DNA of 64,000 nucleotides, taken from the NCBI GenBank assembly GCA_020081605.1, contig JAHREC010000011.1:1550001-1614000 (forward strand), given 5' to 3'. A program made the position numbers and the translations under genes. Numbering within the stretch: position 1 is the stretch's first letter; the number at the start of each line of letters is the position of its first letter. Shown piece by piece: positions 25,407-37,320 of this stretch. This DNA is from Albifimbria verrucaria (lineage: Eukaryota; Ascomycota; Sordariomycetes; Hypocreales; Stachybotryaceae). The notes under the pieces were generated by a model that did not search any database, was not told the origin of the DNA, and worked only from the letters and a program-made list of their open reading frames with translations.

Positions 25407-27224
25407 TCAAGGATTATCCTCGTCATCGTTGATGTCTAGAACCGAAATCATCGACTCTAACACTCCTACCAAGGACCCATGTACTGCTTCTTGTAACTTT
25501 GTGTTGTTTAGGTCAGTCCTGTAACCGAAATCGCAACGGAGGCATTTTTCCGTAATCTCCTTGTACTTAGGTCCCAAAGATGAGCTTGTCCTAGCCATTT
25601 TCCGAACAGAGAGCACATCTGCAGGCTCAAGACTCTTCAGACGGTCAATCTGAAGTAAGGCAACCCCAAGACAATGGAGTGCCATATTATCAATACCGCA
25701 TAACAAGCGGTCATCCTCGCTGACCTGTGACAGGGTATTGTGGCCTGAAGTCATCTGGATATCTTCCATAACTAGGCCAGTGGCATGCCTCTTGCTTCTC
25801 TGATCAAATTCGGCACCCACGTGAAGCGTTTGAAGAGAACAGGTCAAATCCTCGCAATAATGAAAGAATGCGAGATCTTGAAGCCGCCAGGCCTCTCAAG
25901 CCACGGTGTCGCATGAAACTTCAAGACAGCAAGAACGAGTGCCTTGGCCATTTTGAGCTTATCAACAATCGAAAATAGATTGTTCGTCGTCTCTCCCAAA
26001 ATCATGTGCATAGGGATCAGATTATTGGCACCAGCAGTAGAGTTGAGGAAGTTTGGTTTTGAGAATCGACTGGAAGCGAAGAATTGATGTTTATATCTCT
26101 CACCAGAGATAGCCTCGAGGTAACCAAGGACGTGTTTCTCAGTATCTCGTTCTTGTTGGCAGCGATGAGAGGTAAATTCCTGGCAGATATCGGTAGAGCC
26201 TCGTAAGTTTAACGAATCGTCCTTCGCTACAAGATAGCTTTGAGTTGGATCAATCTGAACAACGTTTTCTTTTGCATTGCCTTGCTCGAATCTAAGGCTT
26301 TTGAGTCGTTTACGGAGTCGTGTAGCCCTTTGTTTTCTGATGACATCAATGTCATCAGTTTCGATCTGACTTGTAGTTGGAAGAGGTCCGCTTGACCAGT
26401 CATCTGATCTTGGCCATGGCACAGGATGGCAATATGTAGCTCAGCATCATTGTCAACCATCTCAGCCTCAAGAAATAATTTCACTGAGTGGCGAGAGTGT
26501 CGTGTTTGATTGCATGACCATGCTTCTACCAATACTTCGTGCAACGTTTTTGAGGCCCCTCGTATAGTCGACCAATTCGCTGGGACGGGTTTCATCTCCT
26601 TCAACGCGACAATCTTAGATGGCTTTTGTAGCCTATGCAGCTGTTCTCTTAGAGTTTTCAAGGTGCAATTGCCCTCTCTTAAATCATTTAGCTTCGCTTC
26701 GTAGTCGCTCTTATTGAGAGAAATCTTTAATCCGTCACCAATTCGTCTCCAGGTCTTTTTTAAACATTCATCCTGTATTTGCACATTGAGCGACTGCAAG
26801 CATTTATGGCTTTTTGGAGACTCATACCGGTCTTTGGTGCGTCTTCACCACTCCGAAGCAGTCAAGAGCGTTCCTAAGGTGCTGGATTGCCTCATTGATA
26901 TCTTCGATCAACCCTACACAACTATCATAGTTGTTTTTCAGCGCCGCCTTCAATTTCTTGTCTCGAGATCTCCTTTCCATGCGCTATTGTCGGGATCAGC
27001 CATCATTTCCTCAACAGCTGGATCATTTCGGAGTGAGTCGTGAAGCAACAGCTGGCACTCATTCTCGAAAATGCGGCGTTGAATTCTCAATTGTTTGTAC
27101 AGCCTTAGTACAGCACTAGAACAATGTCGGAAAGTCTTTGCTTTGGAAGATAGTTGTTGATAGGACTTGATAGTGACGCCTATAAGGGAACAACTCCCAG
27201 TACACCCAGCGCAAGCTCAGCCAT
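25407..27224 (-). CDS. DUF7580-type fungal alpha-helical protein
   Basis: This looks like the fungal DUF7580 family, whose members often carry a helical N-terminal region and occur near incompatibility-type genes; biochemical function is unknown. The start at 27224 gives MAELALGVLGVVPLIGVTIK. A helical segment follows with the family-typical ...DPAVEEMMADPDNSAWKGDL and ...IEDINEAIQHLRNAL. The C-terminal domain includes a Leu-rich KLKMAKALVLAVLKFHATPW segment and ends at 25407 after an acidic tail. Five frame breaks (27196 CCC, about 26945, about 26838, about 26410 and about 25850) separate well-formed pieces. For the first three I confirmed that one added base rejoins them. It is divergent from the zinc-finger gene that starts 427 bases away. 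Confidence 0.72.
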
Positions 27225-27650
27225 GGTAGAAATTCCAAATTATGCTGACTGGCCTATGAGGCTGCCAAAGAATATTGGAGAGGAAGAACTTCAATCCTAC
27301 GGATTAATTTGATGTGGGCTGAGCCTGGAGGCAGCTCCAGTCAGCCTGGAGCACTGCCTCGCTGCAGGTCCCTAGCCACGCAGAGGCATGTCACCTGATA
27401 CCCACATATCCCTCTAATACAAGGTTCCATGTTTTCAACATTAACATCTCGGAGAAGAGCAAACCAGCTTGCGTGGGCTCAGATCAACGCCCTGTCAGTT
27501 ATCGGACAGCATGAGCAGCGTTGTTTAACTAAAAGAATACCCGCCGAAACCAACCGTTCCGATCGCTCGTTGCATTTATAGTATCTCAGGATTGCACAGT
27601 GATCATAAGAGTATGGAGAAGTCACAGATAACGCCCATACACAATCCACG
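27225..27650. promoter_or_regulatory. Shared divergent promoter region
   Basis: The 426 bases between the starts of the DUF7580-type gene (minus) and the zinc-finger gene (plus) must contain both promoters, so co-regulation is possible. A GC-richer patch (about 27310-27400) contains near-repeats of GCCTGGAG. No specific binding site is claimed. Confidence 0.45.
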
Positions 27651-30272
27651 ATGTACGCGACCTATTTCAGAATACCACATTGTATCCTTTGCCAGTTCGG
27701 ATATGCTGACTTCCCATGTTTAGGCAGCTGCCAACAGGTAGCCAAAGCAAGAGTGGTGACCATACCAGATTCTCCCAATGCAGGAAGAGCTTTTTGGAGC
27801 TGCTCAAGTGGCTCATGTAGATTCTTTCGCTGGAAAGAAGACTTTGAAGCTCATAAATCGCATATGGCATCACAATCTCACAATGTCGCCGAAAAAGCCA
27901 TCAAATCAATACCTGAGGCTTCGCAGAGCATCAAATCACCAACAATCGATGATTGGCGAGTGTCCTTAACCTCAGGTAGCTTGTATGACAGCGACCCGAT
28001 AAGTCGCCTCACACAAGAAAATGTGGTTGTATTCAAAAATTATCATCTCGACTCAAACGGAGACCTGATATTTCTCAAAACGCGAAGCATTCCTTTGATA
28101 AGGCTTGCAGCTCCCTCGTCTTATGGGACGCCGGGTATGGAGTAGGATCAGGAGATTTGAATGAGATATTAGCCGCGTCTATGATTCTGAGAAAATCGAT
28201 GCTTGAATCACTTATCAGCATTAGCAAAACCTTGATGAATGGTAGGTACATCTATGTCATTCGAATTAATGTTTAGGATATTAATAGTCGCATCGTCTAG
28301 GAGCCGTTTCAAAGCGTAAGGACATGGAGAAGTCGATCAATCACAAGATTTTAGCCTCCATTACAGCTGAGGCAGAAGCAATCTATCTGGAGGAATATGA
28401 TGCGCTTGAAAATTCGGACAGTGAAAGTGACTGCTCTTCTGACAGTCTCTCTGACAATTGGAGCGAGGTTGCTGAAGATTTACTAACAGATGTTCAATGT
28501 CTGCTTGATCTTGACCCTCTCATTCAATCCCCGGTCATCAACCAGGACAGACGCCACACCGGTCGCGATAAGGAAGCAATCCAATGGAAACCGCATCTTT
28601 CCTACAATGATAAAATTAAACATAGATTCCCTCAAGCGGATGCAAACCTGATTGACCGCCTGAGTCTGGCAAATTGGGAACGCTTTCTCATTAACAAAGC
28701 CACTCGAGAGCAAAATCTAGTTGAATACGAGCTATCCGTTCGTAAAGACGTTGCCTCTGAAAGCCCAAAAGACGCAGTGGTCCCAGACATCAATAAATAT
28801 AGACTGAATTCTCTCGAGTCGAACCAAGGAAGCAACATCCGGAGCGAGATCGCGTACGCTGAAACTTCTATGTCATACAAGTTTCGGGGTCGGGTTACTG
28901 CTCGAATTCCGCCGCTTTCGAGCGAGGCAAGGCAAGGAAAGCCATTCGATTGCCTTGCATGTGGCAAAACACTATCTATCAGCACCAATTATATATGGAA
29001 GTTGGTGAGACATGACCGTTTTAGAGTGCTATGGCTAACTGTGATACAGGAAGCATATATACGGAGACTTGCGTCCTTGGATTTGCCATGATACGAATTG
29101 TAAATACAGCAACTCCCTTTTCGGTAGTCACGATGACTGGGCGGAGCATTTAGCCGCCGAGCATAAAATGGCACCAGAGTGGGCAAGTTTCGAATGCCCG
29201 TTGTGTCATGAACAAACCGGTGAAGGTAGATATGTTCTCCTGCGGCACTTGTCGAACCATATGGAAGAGATTTCCCTTGCTTCTTTGCCTACGACAGCAG
29301 AAGAGAACAAATCAAATCCAAACAAGCCAAACAACTCGTTTGCGCTCTTACACAATAGGGACAGCACTAGAAAGATTCGCGAGGTCGGCAAGCAAGATGG
29401 TTCCCTCGATGATAGGGACAGTAAATCTCTCCTGGGTATGCCTGAAACTGTCAATGATGACCAGAAAAACTCGCTCGCAGGGACGAGTGTATTGAACACA
29501 GAAGTCTCATCACCAGACCAAACCGCCTCAGACAACCCCAAGCCTCATGAAGCAATTCTAGCTGGTACCGCACTAGAGATGTGGATGCGTACTCGCGATG
29601 GTGGCAAAGTTAGTCTACTATTGGATAGTCTTGGTGGGGATATAAAAATCCCGACAGAAGCTTTCATAGGAGCAGCAACGAACCGTGACTACGGCGAAGA
29701 TGTCATGGCTCTCCTTCTAGATAGAAGCACAACCGAGCTCCAAATCACGCCTGCAGTTGTCAGAGCTGCTGTGCAGAATGAGAGCTGTGGTGATAGAGTC
29801 CTGTGTCTACTGCTGGGTAGGTGTGGCCTCGACATGGAACTTCCAAAAGACATCGTGGAGGTTGCCTCCAGGAACGAACGTTTAGGAGACAGGCTAATGC
29901 TCATTTTGTCCAAAAACTTTCCTCATATTGTGGGAACAGCAGCTTCAAGCGAAGTTGAAGTCAAGCACCCAGCTACTTCTGCAACAGTTTCTTTGTTGGA
30001 CAAGGACAGCGTCATCGGAACACCCGGAGTCTCCCACGATACCCGAATCAAGACCATAGAAAGAATTTTAGGTATTCCTAAGGACATGCCTATGTCGGGA
30101 AAGGAACTTCACCCAAGAAGACTACACGGACAAGGAGGAAATTGCCCCCACAGTTCCGAATGCACACCCTGATACAGCAACAGAGAAGAGTGGTCCAACC
30201 CGTCCAGATACGGATCAAGACGCAGCAACAAAGATTATTGACGCTTTAACCAAGGCAGAATCTCAGGCATGA
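27651..30272 (+). CDS. GRF-type and C2H2 zinc-finger protein with C-terminal ~33-residue repeats
   Basis: This is probably a nucleic-acid- or protein-binding regulator; function is unknown. The N-terminus contains a GRF-like zinc finger (SPNAGRAFWSCSSGSCRFFR). After an intron of about 28239-28301 (GTAGGT...CTAG) comes an acidic region, then C2H2-like fingers (FDCLACGKTL, WICHDTNCKYSN with DDWAEHLAAEH, FECPLCHEQ with LRHLSNH) split by an intron near 29003-29049. The C-terminal third has three or more repeats of the pattern ITxxVVxAAxxNxxxGxxVMxLLLxR, seen in fungal NLR-like and ankyrin-like proteins. Lost bases at about 28130 (G3) and about 30096 (G3) are needed; the second adds about 50 codons to the stop at 30272. 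No NACHT or kinase domain is visible. Confidence 0.72.
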
Positions 30273-30965
30273 TAATTCCGCTGGCTGTGTAGAAGTGAAG
30301 GGGAGCAAAAATAATACGAGGGCTGTGAGGATGTGATCGGCGCAGCCTTTATAACTTGTGTGTAGCGTCATTTGTCAATAGCTTTATAGTAAAGTTGCAG
30401 ATCGAGTTGGTCAGGCTATGTTGGGTTAACGATTGTTAAAGAAAAATGAAGATCACGACCTCGCATGACAGACAAATTGTGGCGCCCTGCATGGCATAGA
30501 AGTTACCATGATTTCCCCTCTCAACCTAGTCCCTGCCACTAATGGCCCAAGATTCAGAGCCGCGTATCGTGAATTAAACAGATGTTTTTGAAAAGGGTCC
30601 AAGTAATTGAGCGATATTACTGAATATCGAATCCTGCTCCTGATTGCAATTTCGCCTCCACCACGATTTAGGTGGGTGGAGAAGTTCGGATGATGAGTGG
30701 AGCCATATCACATCGGACGAAGCTTCGAAGTAACAAAATGAATATAGGATACAGTACGACGTACCATGACTATCTACGGCCCAGAAAGAACAACTCGTAG
30801 GTTAGTGCTTCCAATTTACTGTACTATCATGTCCAAATAGACATCAAAACGTCAAACTCCGTCTACCTATGCTAATACAGAGGGGTCACAAACCCGAGTG
30901 TACCCCATTCTTCCGGAGTTTGTTCGCCACAGAGTCCTTCACCTAGCCCCTTTTTCCCTTGCAGC
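30273..30965. other. Convergent intergenic region
   Basis: This holds the 3' ends of the zinc-finger gene and SDHB. Nothing else is visible. Confidence 0.5.
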
Positions 30966-31939
30966 CTAAGCGCCCAGGGCCATCTGCTTCTTGATCTCGC
31001 CAATCGCCTTGCCGGGGTTCAGGCCCTTGGGGCAGGCACGCGTGCAGTTGAGAATGGTGTGGCAACGGTACAGGCTCATGGAGTTCTCGAGGTTCTGCTT
31101 GCGCTCAGCGGTACGCTCGTCTCGGGAGTCGGCGAGCCATCGGTAGGACTGGAGGAGGATGGCGGGGCCCAGGTACTCCTCAGAGTTCCACCAGTACGAG
31201 GGACAGGAGGTCGAGCAGCAGGCGCAGAGAATGCACTCGTAGAGACCGTCAAGCTTCTTGCGGTCCTCCTTGCTCTGGCGGTACTCCTTGCCCTAATTGG
31301 GGGTTAGCCTTTGGTAGCGAATGGATGGGGGTTGGGGATAGAGGGAGGATCTTGACGTACGTCCTCGGCGGGGTGTCACGCTGGAGGTAGGGCTTGATGG
31401 ACTTGTACTGCTTGTAGAAATGGGTCAAGTCCGGGACGAGGTCCTTGACAACGTAGGTGTGAGGCAGAGGGTAGAGCTTGACGTCGGCAGAGCTCTCTGT
31501 GGGGATACGGCCTGGTCGAGGAGTCAGCGCGAGGTGGTCCCGGGTGAGCGGAAGAGCGGATTCAGGGGAAAGGCGGCAGCGTACACAAGCAGGCGAGGGT
31601 GTTCTGGCCGTTGATGTTCATGGCACAGCTACCGCAGATACCCTCTCGGCAGCTCCTTCGGAAGGTCAGGGTGGGATCGAGCTCGTTCTTGATGCGGATG
31701 AGGGCGTCGAGCATCATGGGGCCGGTCTTGTTGAGGTCGAGGGTGTAGCTCTGCATGCGCGGCTTCTCGGCGGGAGAGTCCGGGTTCCAGCGGTAGATCT
31801 GGAACGTCTTCAACTTGGGCTCGGGGGCGGACGAGGGCTCGCTGACGGAGGCCATGGAGCGCGCGAAGACGGCTCCAGGGCGCGAGGCAGTCCGGGCGGA
31901 CATGCCGAGGATTCGGGACGAAGAGCGGAGAGCGGCCAT
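30966..31939 (-). CDS. SDHB: Succinate dehydrogenase iron-sulfur subunit (complex II), mitochondrial
   Basis: This is the iron-sulfur subunit of complex II, carrying electrons from SDHA-FAD to ubiquinone in the inner mitochondrial membrane. The Met at 31939 opens a mitochondrial presequence (Arg/Ser-rich, few acids). Exon 1 (31939-31585) holds the [2Fe-2S] ligands in [17 protein letters not shown]; exon 2 is 31511-31361; exon 3 (31292-30966) holds the [4Fe-4S]/[3Fe-4S] Cys clusters ([31 protein letters not shown]) and ends GALGA-like. Pro, Asn and His at the positions altered in SDHI-resistant fungi are wild type. Intron borders are clean, but exon 2 ends in the wrong phase: a base is missing near 31369, where coding ACCCCGGCCGAG would be expected. 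In an essential gene this points to assembly error. GC content is clearly higher than in neighbouring genes. Confidence 0.95.
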
Positions 31940-32216
31940 TGCGGCGGGCGAGATGCGGTGGAGGGTGAGGAGATGGAGAGACGGCGATGCGCACGGCGGG
32001 CGAGAGAGAGAGGTTTTGGGGCGTCTTGTTCCTCACAATTGGCGCGAGACGGTGGCGTTCAGAAGCGTACCGTCATGGAATTTTGATCCTCGGCAATGGC
32101 ACCTTGAGATATTTGGAGCCTGCCAATCAGGAGCCAGTAATTAGATACCAGTTCGGCCCCGGGGTTAATCCGGCTAACAATTTGCGTGAGCATGTGGAGC
32201 CCCACAGCATGGCTTT

Positions 32217-32240
32217 GACTGACTGACTGACTGACTGACT
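32217..32240. repeat. (GACT)6 microsatellite
   Basis: Six perfect GACT units in the SDHB upstream region. Confidence 0.9.
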
Positions 32241-33764
32241 TCTCCCAGTGTACTCCTCCTCGCCCTCGCCTTCTGCTTGCTACCCGCATTTTTACGCCTA
32301 GCGAGCTCAATCATTTGTTCTCCAGGCCAACGTCAACCGCTGGTCACGCTCCCTCCCTGAGGCGAACTCAATATGCACACTACGTATGCAGGTAGCTAAG
32401 CCTCAAATTTGATTTTAAAAATAAATAAATAAATCATTCTTTACCTTCAAACAAAGAAAGAAAAATAAAAATATCTGCGAAAGCCAATTGTTCAATGCAA
32501 TGCGACCAACCTTACTGTTTGGTATCTCGTCTATTGACTCCATATGCTACAGTACCTACCTCAGTTATGTCTGCATGCCATGGCCTTCGGGTGTATGCGG
32601 AACTCGCAAATCGTCCATTTTCCGTCCGTCATGTTGCTGAATCCCCACCTACCCTATACCCTTTATCGTCCTCCGCTCAAAGTCTAAGCAACCAACCACC
32701 CTTCCATGGCACGAAACAATCCATATGTTTGTCTCATCGAATTCTTTTTGCATCCTAGTCTATTGTCTTACTTGATCTCACTTGAGGTGGCGTTGGTTTT
32801 ATTATTGTTTATTTTATGTATTTATTTATTTTTCTTTCTTTAACCTTAATGAATACTTGCTGCCCGTTTCTCAGCTGTATTCCCCATCACAACCTTTACT
32901 GCAAGCTACGCAACAAACTCTTGGCAGCCTGCTCCATTCCCAGGTATGTAATCAAAATTCTATCCTATACAGGTGATGCGCCCTTGCACCTAAACTGTCT
33001 TTGTTCAATTGATAGATTCACCATCAAAGTATAGGCGTCATAATAATCTGGCACTTTCTCTCAAACCCATCAAAGCAACTTAGGCCGTTTCCCTGCTCCA
33101 CTGCACAGAAAACAGATTCGCTTTGGAGTTCCTTTAACAGATTGTGCAGACAACTTGTCATAAACCTGAACGATTGAATCAACCAAGTTTAGGTGGGAAT
33201 ATACTGTGCAAAAGAACATTGTTGGCAGCGACTTAATTGGTCGTTCTGTGATCTCATCTCACTACTATCTCCTTGAGTCCGGTAAGGCACAGAATAAATA
33301 GAAGTCCCACAACGTCTTAGTCATATGTCGGTACATAAAGTAACCTTCTGAACCCTTCACCACCAAAAACGCGAGGCAGTGGCTTTTGACGATACATCAA
33401 TGGAAGACAACGGTCCCAAGAAATCAACAGCAGTGCCGGTTCCGGCGCCGGGCCCGGACTCCTGCCGCTGCCGCTTCTGCTGCTTACCTGGCTGTTGACG
33501 AAGGTATCGACTTGGATATTACCCTCAATAGTAGCCAGGGTGACGAATATGGACTATAATCAATAGGATGTAGCTATACCTATGTAACGCGGGGCAATGC
33601 CGGTACATCTATCATCGGCCAGTTGCTAAGCCCTCTATGTGTCTAGTTTTTATCCGATTCTAATTGGTTAATTTGCTGGTTTACGAGGTACCTACTTGGC
33701 CTGTGCCTCACCGGACTCAAGGAGATGTCATCTCCACCTCAGATGAGGCTCTGCGTGTCCTCCC

Positions 33765-33838
33765 TCCATGCCTTGTCTTCTCTCATACACCAGCCGTGCC
33801 TTGTCGTCTCTCCTGTACCGCCCATGCCTTGTCTTGTT
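33765..33838. repeat. Degenerate 28-bp tandem repeat
   Basis: Three spaced copies of a CC(A/G)TGCCTTGTC(T/G)T core start near 33765, 33793 and 33821, a constant 28-base period, just upstream of the HET-domain gene. Confidence 0.7.
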
Positions 33839-33938
33839 AACTGGCCATCTTTCGTTGCCACGCTCTATCTAAATCTGGGAATTTAATTATTATTATTTTT
33901 CTAAAAAAAACTAAAAAACTCAACACTGGCTTAGGACA

Positions 33939-36214
33939 ATGACCGGCCCAACCTTTGTCAACAACAGCGATGATACGCACATAAAGGAGCTACAATCATG
34001 GTATGAGCATTACATAGAAGAACATGATCCATATTTGTTTTGTAAGCCGCTAGCAAATGAACCTCTGGAATTGGAAGATATTCAACGACAAATCGAGCGA
34101 ATGGTGCCTCTGGTTGAGGTAAATTCAGTCGATGGATTTTGCCTGGTATGCCAGGCCATGTTCGAAACATGGCCGGCAAACTTGCGCGGGCGACGCCAGA
34201 AGTACCATAATGCAACAGAAGAAGACACTGAAGCCGAAGAAGATATCGAGATACCACTCGAGTTTAACGCATATCCGGCGTGGAAGTGGGACAAGTTCTG
34301 GGGAGATGTAGTCACTTTGAGCAGGCGACCAAACACGATATCTCTCGAGGCCGCTTCTAAAGCAGGATGCCGCTGTTGCGCCCTTCTCCTCCAATCTATC
34401 GTGGGCTCGGATCTTTTGCATATGTTCAGGGCCATTGAGAACCGGCTTCAGATACTCGGGAAGCCTTCAGTCATCTCCATCAATGTCCTTATGTGGCAAG
34501 ACAAGAATGCCGCATATATACTTGAAGTTAGTTTTCCGGCACACTATAGGGAACCTAGGACTATGTACGCAGGTCTCAACACCTATGCTCTCCAACTGGA
34601 TGTTCACAGACTCGACACATCTTCCCATGGTAAGCCAGCCTCCGGACACCCGTACTTTCTGACGAGGTCTAATTAATTTATAATAGGGACCCCCTAAAAA
34701 TACGAGCTTTCCTATGTCTATGGACGAGGTTTTAACTCAGATCAGGGAATGGTCATCTACGTGTTTATCATCCCACAAGGCCTGCAACGAAGACCATGTT
34801 GCCGAATACCCCACTCGACTGTTGTACATTGCAGAGAAACTCATTCGCATAGTCGAAACGAGCTCATTACGCCAGAAACCACCATATGCTACTCTTAGTT
34901 ATTGCTGGGGCAAACTACCCAATCATACTTGTCTCAATAGTGGCAACATTGACTCATTTATGGTCGCCGTCCCAACTGACGCTCTGCCCAAAACCTTCCT
35001 CGAAGCTATTGCTATTGCGCGAACAACGAAGACTGAATATCTGTGGGTTGACTCTCTTTGCATCATTCAAGGTGATGCCCTTGACTGGAGTCATGAAGCA
35101 AGCAAGATGGCTTCCATCTACGGAGGCTCGGCACTCAATATTGCTGCATCTTCGGCCAAGAACCCAGCCGAGGGCTGCTTCACGAGCAGAGACCACAGAT
35201 GCAGTGGGTTCTATTCAATACTCACGATAGGCGATCAGAAAGCGGACTACGAGTTCAGGGCCTCTGGGAATTACACCCACCATGTCACGGAATCTTTCCT
35301 AGCCAGCCGGGCCTGGGCGGTTCAAGAAAAATTCTATCGCCGCGTACACTACATTGCGGAATTTGGGGTTATTTTTGGGAATGCAGAAACTCAATCTGCT
35401 CTGAATTCTTCCCGGATGGCTTTAGAACAAATCTTACTCCACCACCGCTTGTGCTGCGCTCTCAGACGTGGCACACTGTGGAAAGTCGATGGAGGGATTT
35501 GGTCGAGTGGTACTCCGCCTGTGATCTTACTATCGAAACAGACAAGCTAGTTGCATTTTCTGGCATTGCAAGAGCACTCAGTAGAGAAAAAGAGGACGAG
35601 TACGTTGCGGGGTTTTTAAGAAGCACTATTGAGAATGGCCTTTGCTGGTCAGTCGCATATCCTTTCTGGGCGCTAACAAAGAGGCCTTCATCGTACACGG
35701 CCCCATCATGGTCTTGGGCTTCTGTGAATAGCAGAGTTGAGTTTACTTATACGCCTGATCATTGGATAGAGTATGCTAAAACGCAGAGCATCAGCATTGT
35801 GACTCCCACCGATCCATTCGGGTCAGTCACTGAAGGATCTATCACTCTCAAATGTCCTGGCCTTGTAGCTGGAGAACTGGTTATCTCAGACCTAGATTTG
35901 CATCCCGCATCACCGACTTTTTGGCTAAAATAGACTCCAGCAAACAATTTTTCTTTATTAGTATAGACAGTTGGGATATTGATCAGGATACGGATCTTCA
36001 GGGTGAAACCATTTATTTTCTACCCATAAAAGGAACCGACGATCAGCACCCGAATTCGGGTTTCACTCCCGAAGAGACTCGTTATACAGAAAAGACCATT
36101 ACAGGACTGGTCTTGCGGCTCCCTAACAAACAGAAAGTTGAATTTCGTCGTATTGGATCGTTCATGGTTCATAATGTCGATCAGTATGGCACATATAACT
36201 ACGATTTTTCGTAA
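33939..36214 (+). CDS. HET-domain (heterokaryon incompatibility) protein
   Basis: HET-domain proteins trigger cell death after non-self recognition in filamentous fungi; the partner here is unknown. The ATG at 33939 begins an N-terminal region of about 230 residues with paired Cys (CLVCQAMF, AGCRCCALLL). An intron about 34630-34686 (GTAAGC...TAG) follows. The HET domain then shows its three classic blocks: PPYATLSYCWG, EYLWVDSLCIIQ and SRAWAVQE. The remaining third includes APSWSWASVNSRVEF. Frame changes at 35327 (A5 run, one base lost) and near 35925 are needed to reach the stop at 36214. No NACHT or repeat domain is attached. Confidence 0.9.
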
Positions 36215-37320
36215 AGAAATTAGAATCTTTTGGGAAATGCATTGCTCAAGGGCTTGGGTGTGAAATTAATGAGCTGGAAGGCGAAAAACACGAGGTCCTT
36301 ATTTGTATCATCTAATCAGAGCTACAGGTTGTTCGCCTATTACATAGCGATTTGAGAACTCATCATAACTGAGCCAGCCAAATCTAAGCATCCTAAGCGG
36401 AGCCCTAGTGCTTTTGTCCCTGGGAGCTGACAACCCTGCCATGCACCGATTAAGTGAGCGGCAGTTCGCAACTCTAAAACGAATGGTCAGCAGCTGTAAG
36501 TGGGTTATATGGGCAAATTCAAAACCCGTGTCTAGACCAGACATATCTCAAGCAGTGATGATACCTGAATTTTCAAGATCTTTTGTGTAAGAAGACCTAG
36601 AGCATAGCTTTGTACGCAATGAATATCTAGGATAGACAACACTATATGGAGCTTAGTCATCACTGATGGTTGCAACAATGAGAAGCGCCAGAAAGTATAT
36701 AGTATCGAACTTTACGACGTATTCGTATTTGTTTCCGGCGGTTATTGAACTCTGATTGATTAAGTGCCTTACGGATTTAATTAACTAATAAGTGAAGCAA
36801 CTATAGGGAGATCAAGGGAAGTCTCGTTACCTGTGCTATGCTGACTGAGGCATTGAGAAGCTCCTTTTAGAAGACCTCAGCATTGACTGTGCCTTCATTC
36901 TTTGTATGAAGCCGTTAATGACACTTGGCTGCATTGGCATGCCTACAGCTGAACAGAGTCAGGTTTTAGACCCTTATAATTAGTATCCTAACTGCCTCCT
37001 ACAGGTACCCTGCAGAATCATTTTATTCAGATTATGACATAGAACGATTACGTCTCCATGGTGATACTGATCAGCATGGTTGCAATTCAAGTCCACCTCA
37101 CCGACCAGTGATTTTCAAGCACAAGCGTAGATGCCCAAGGCCACGATATCTCAAGAAACTTAGCAGTCAGCACACCAGACGCTGCCAAGTTTAGGAGAAA
37201 TGAGGGTAGGCACATCGAGTGCAACCAACAAACCGTAGTCAGCGAAAGACAAGAAATTACCACCGGTCTTTATCATTTCCATATTTACTCCCATTACAAA
37301 GCACATACCCGTGCGTGAGT
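36215..37320. other. Intergenic region with a possible gene relic
   Basis: About 1.1 kb between the HET gene and the F-box gene. Apart from the polyketide-synthase-like scrap listed separately, there is no coding signal. Confidence 0.45.
36390..36593 (+). pseudogene. Possible polyketide-synthase fragment (relic)
   Basis: A short open stretch reads LSLGADNPAMHRLSERQFAT then LKRMVSSCKWVIWANSKPVS and EFSRSFV before a stop. This layout (acidic/hydrophobic strand, L..RQF..LK.MV.SCK.V.W, then a GLARSxR-like helix) resembles the region before the ketoreductase domain of highly reducing polyketide synthases. The downstream frame is broken by stops and there are no neighbouring PKS domains. The similarity is weak and judged by eye. 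Confidence 0.25.

Larger units (their letters stand above)
31940..33938. other. Long intergenic region with simple repeats
   Basis: This 2 kb holds the SDHB promoter near 32000-32200 and the HET-gene promoter at the right end. It contains a (GACT)6 run, AAAT-rich tracts at 32415-32470, T-rich tracts at 32800-32850 and a degenerate 28-base tandem repeat at 33765-33838. ORFs here are low complexity or lie antisense to SDHB. Confidence 0.5.

Noticed and set aside
31059..32086. Long plus-strand ORFs of up to 202 codons over the SDHB locus
   Set aside because: They lie antisense to SDHB exons, are Arg/Gly/Ala-rich because of the high GC of that gene, and have no domain.
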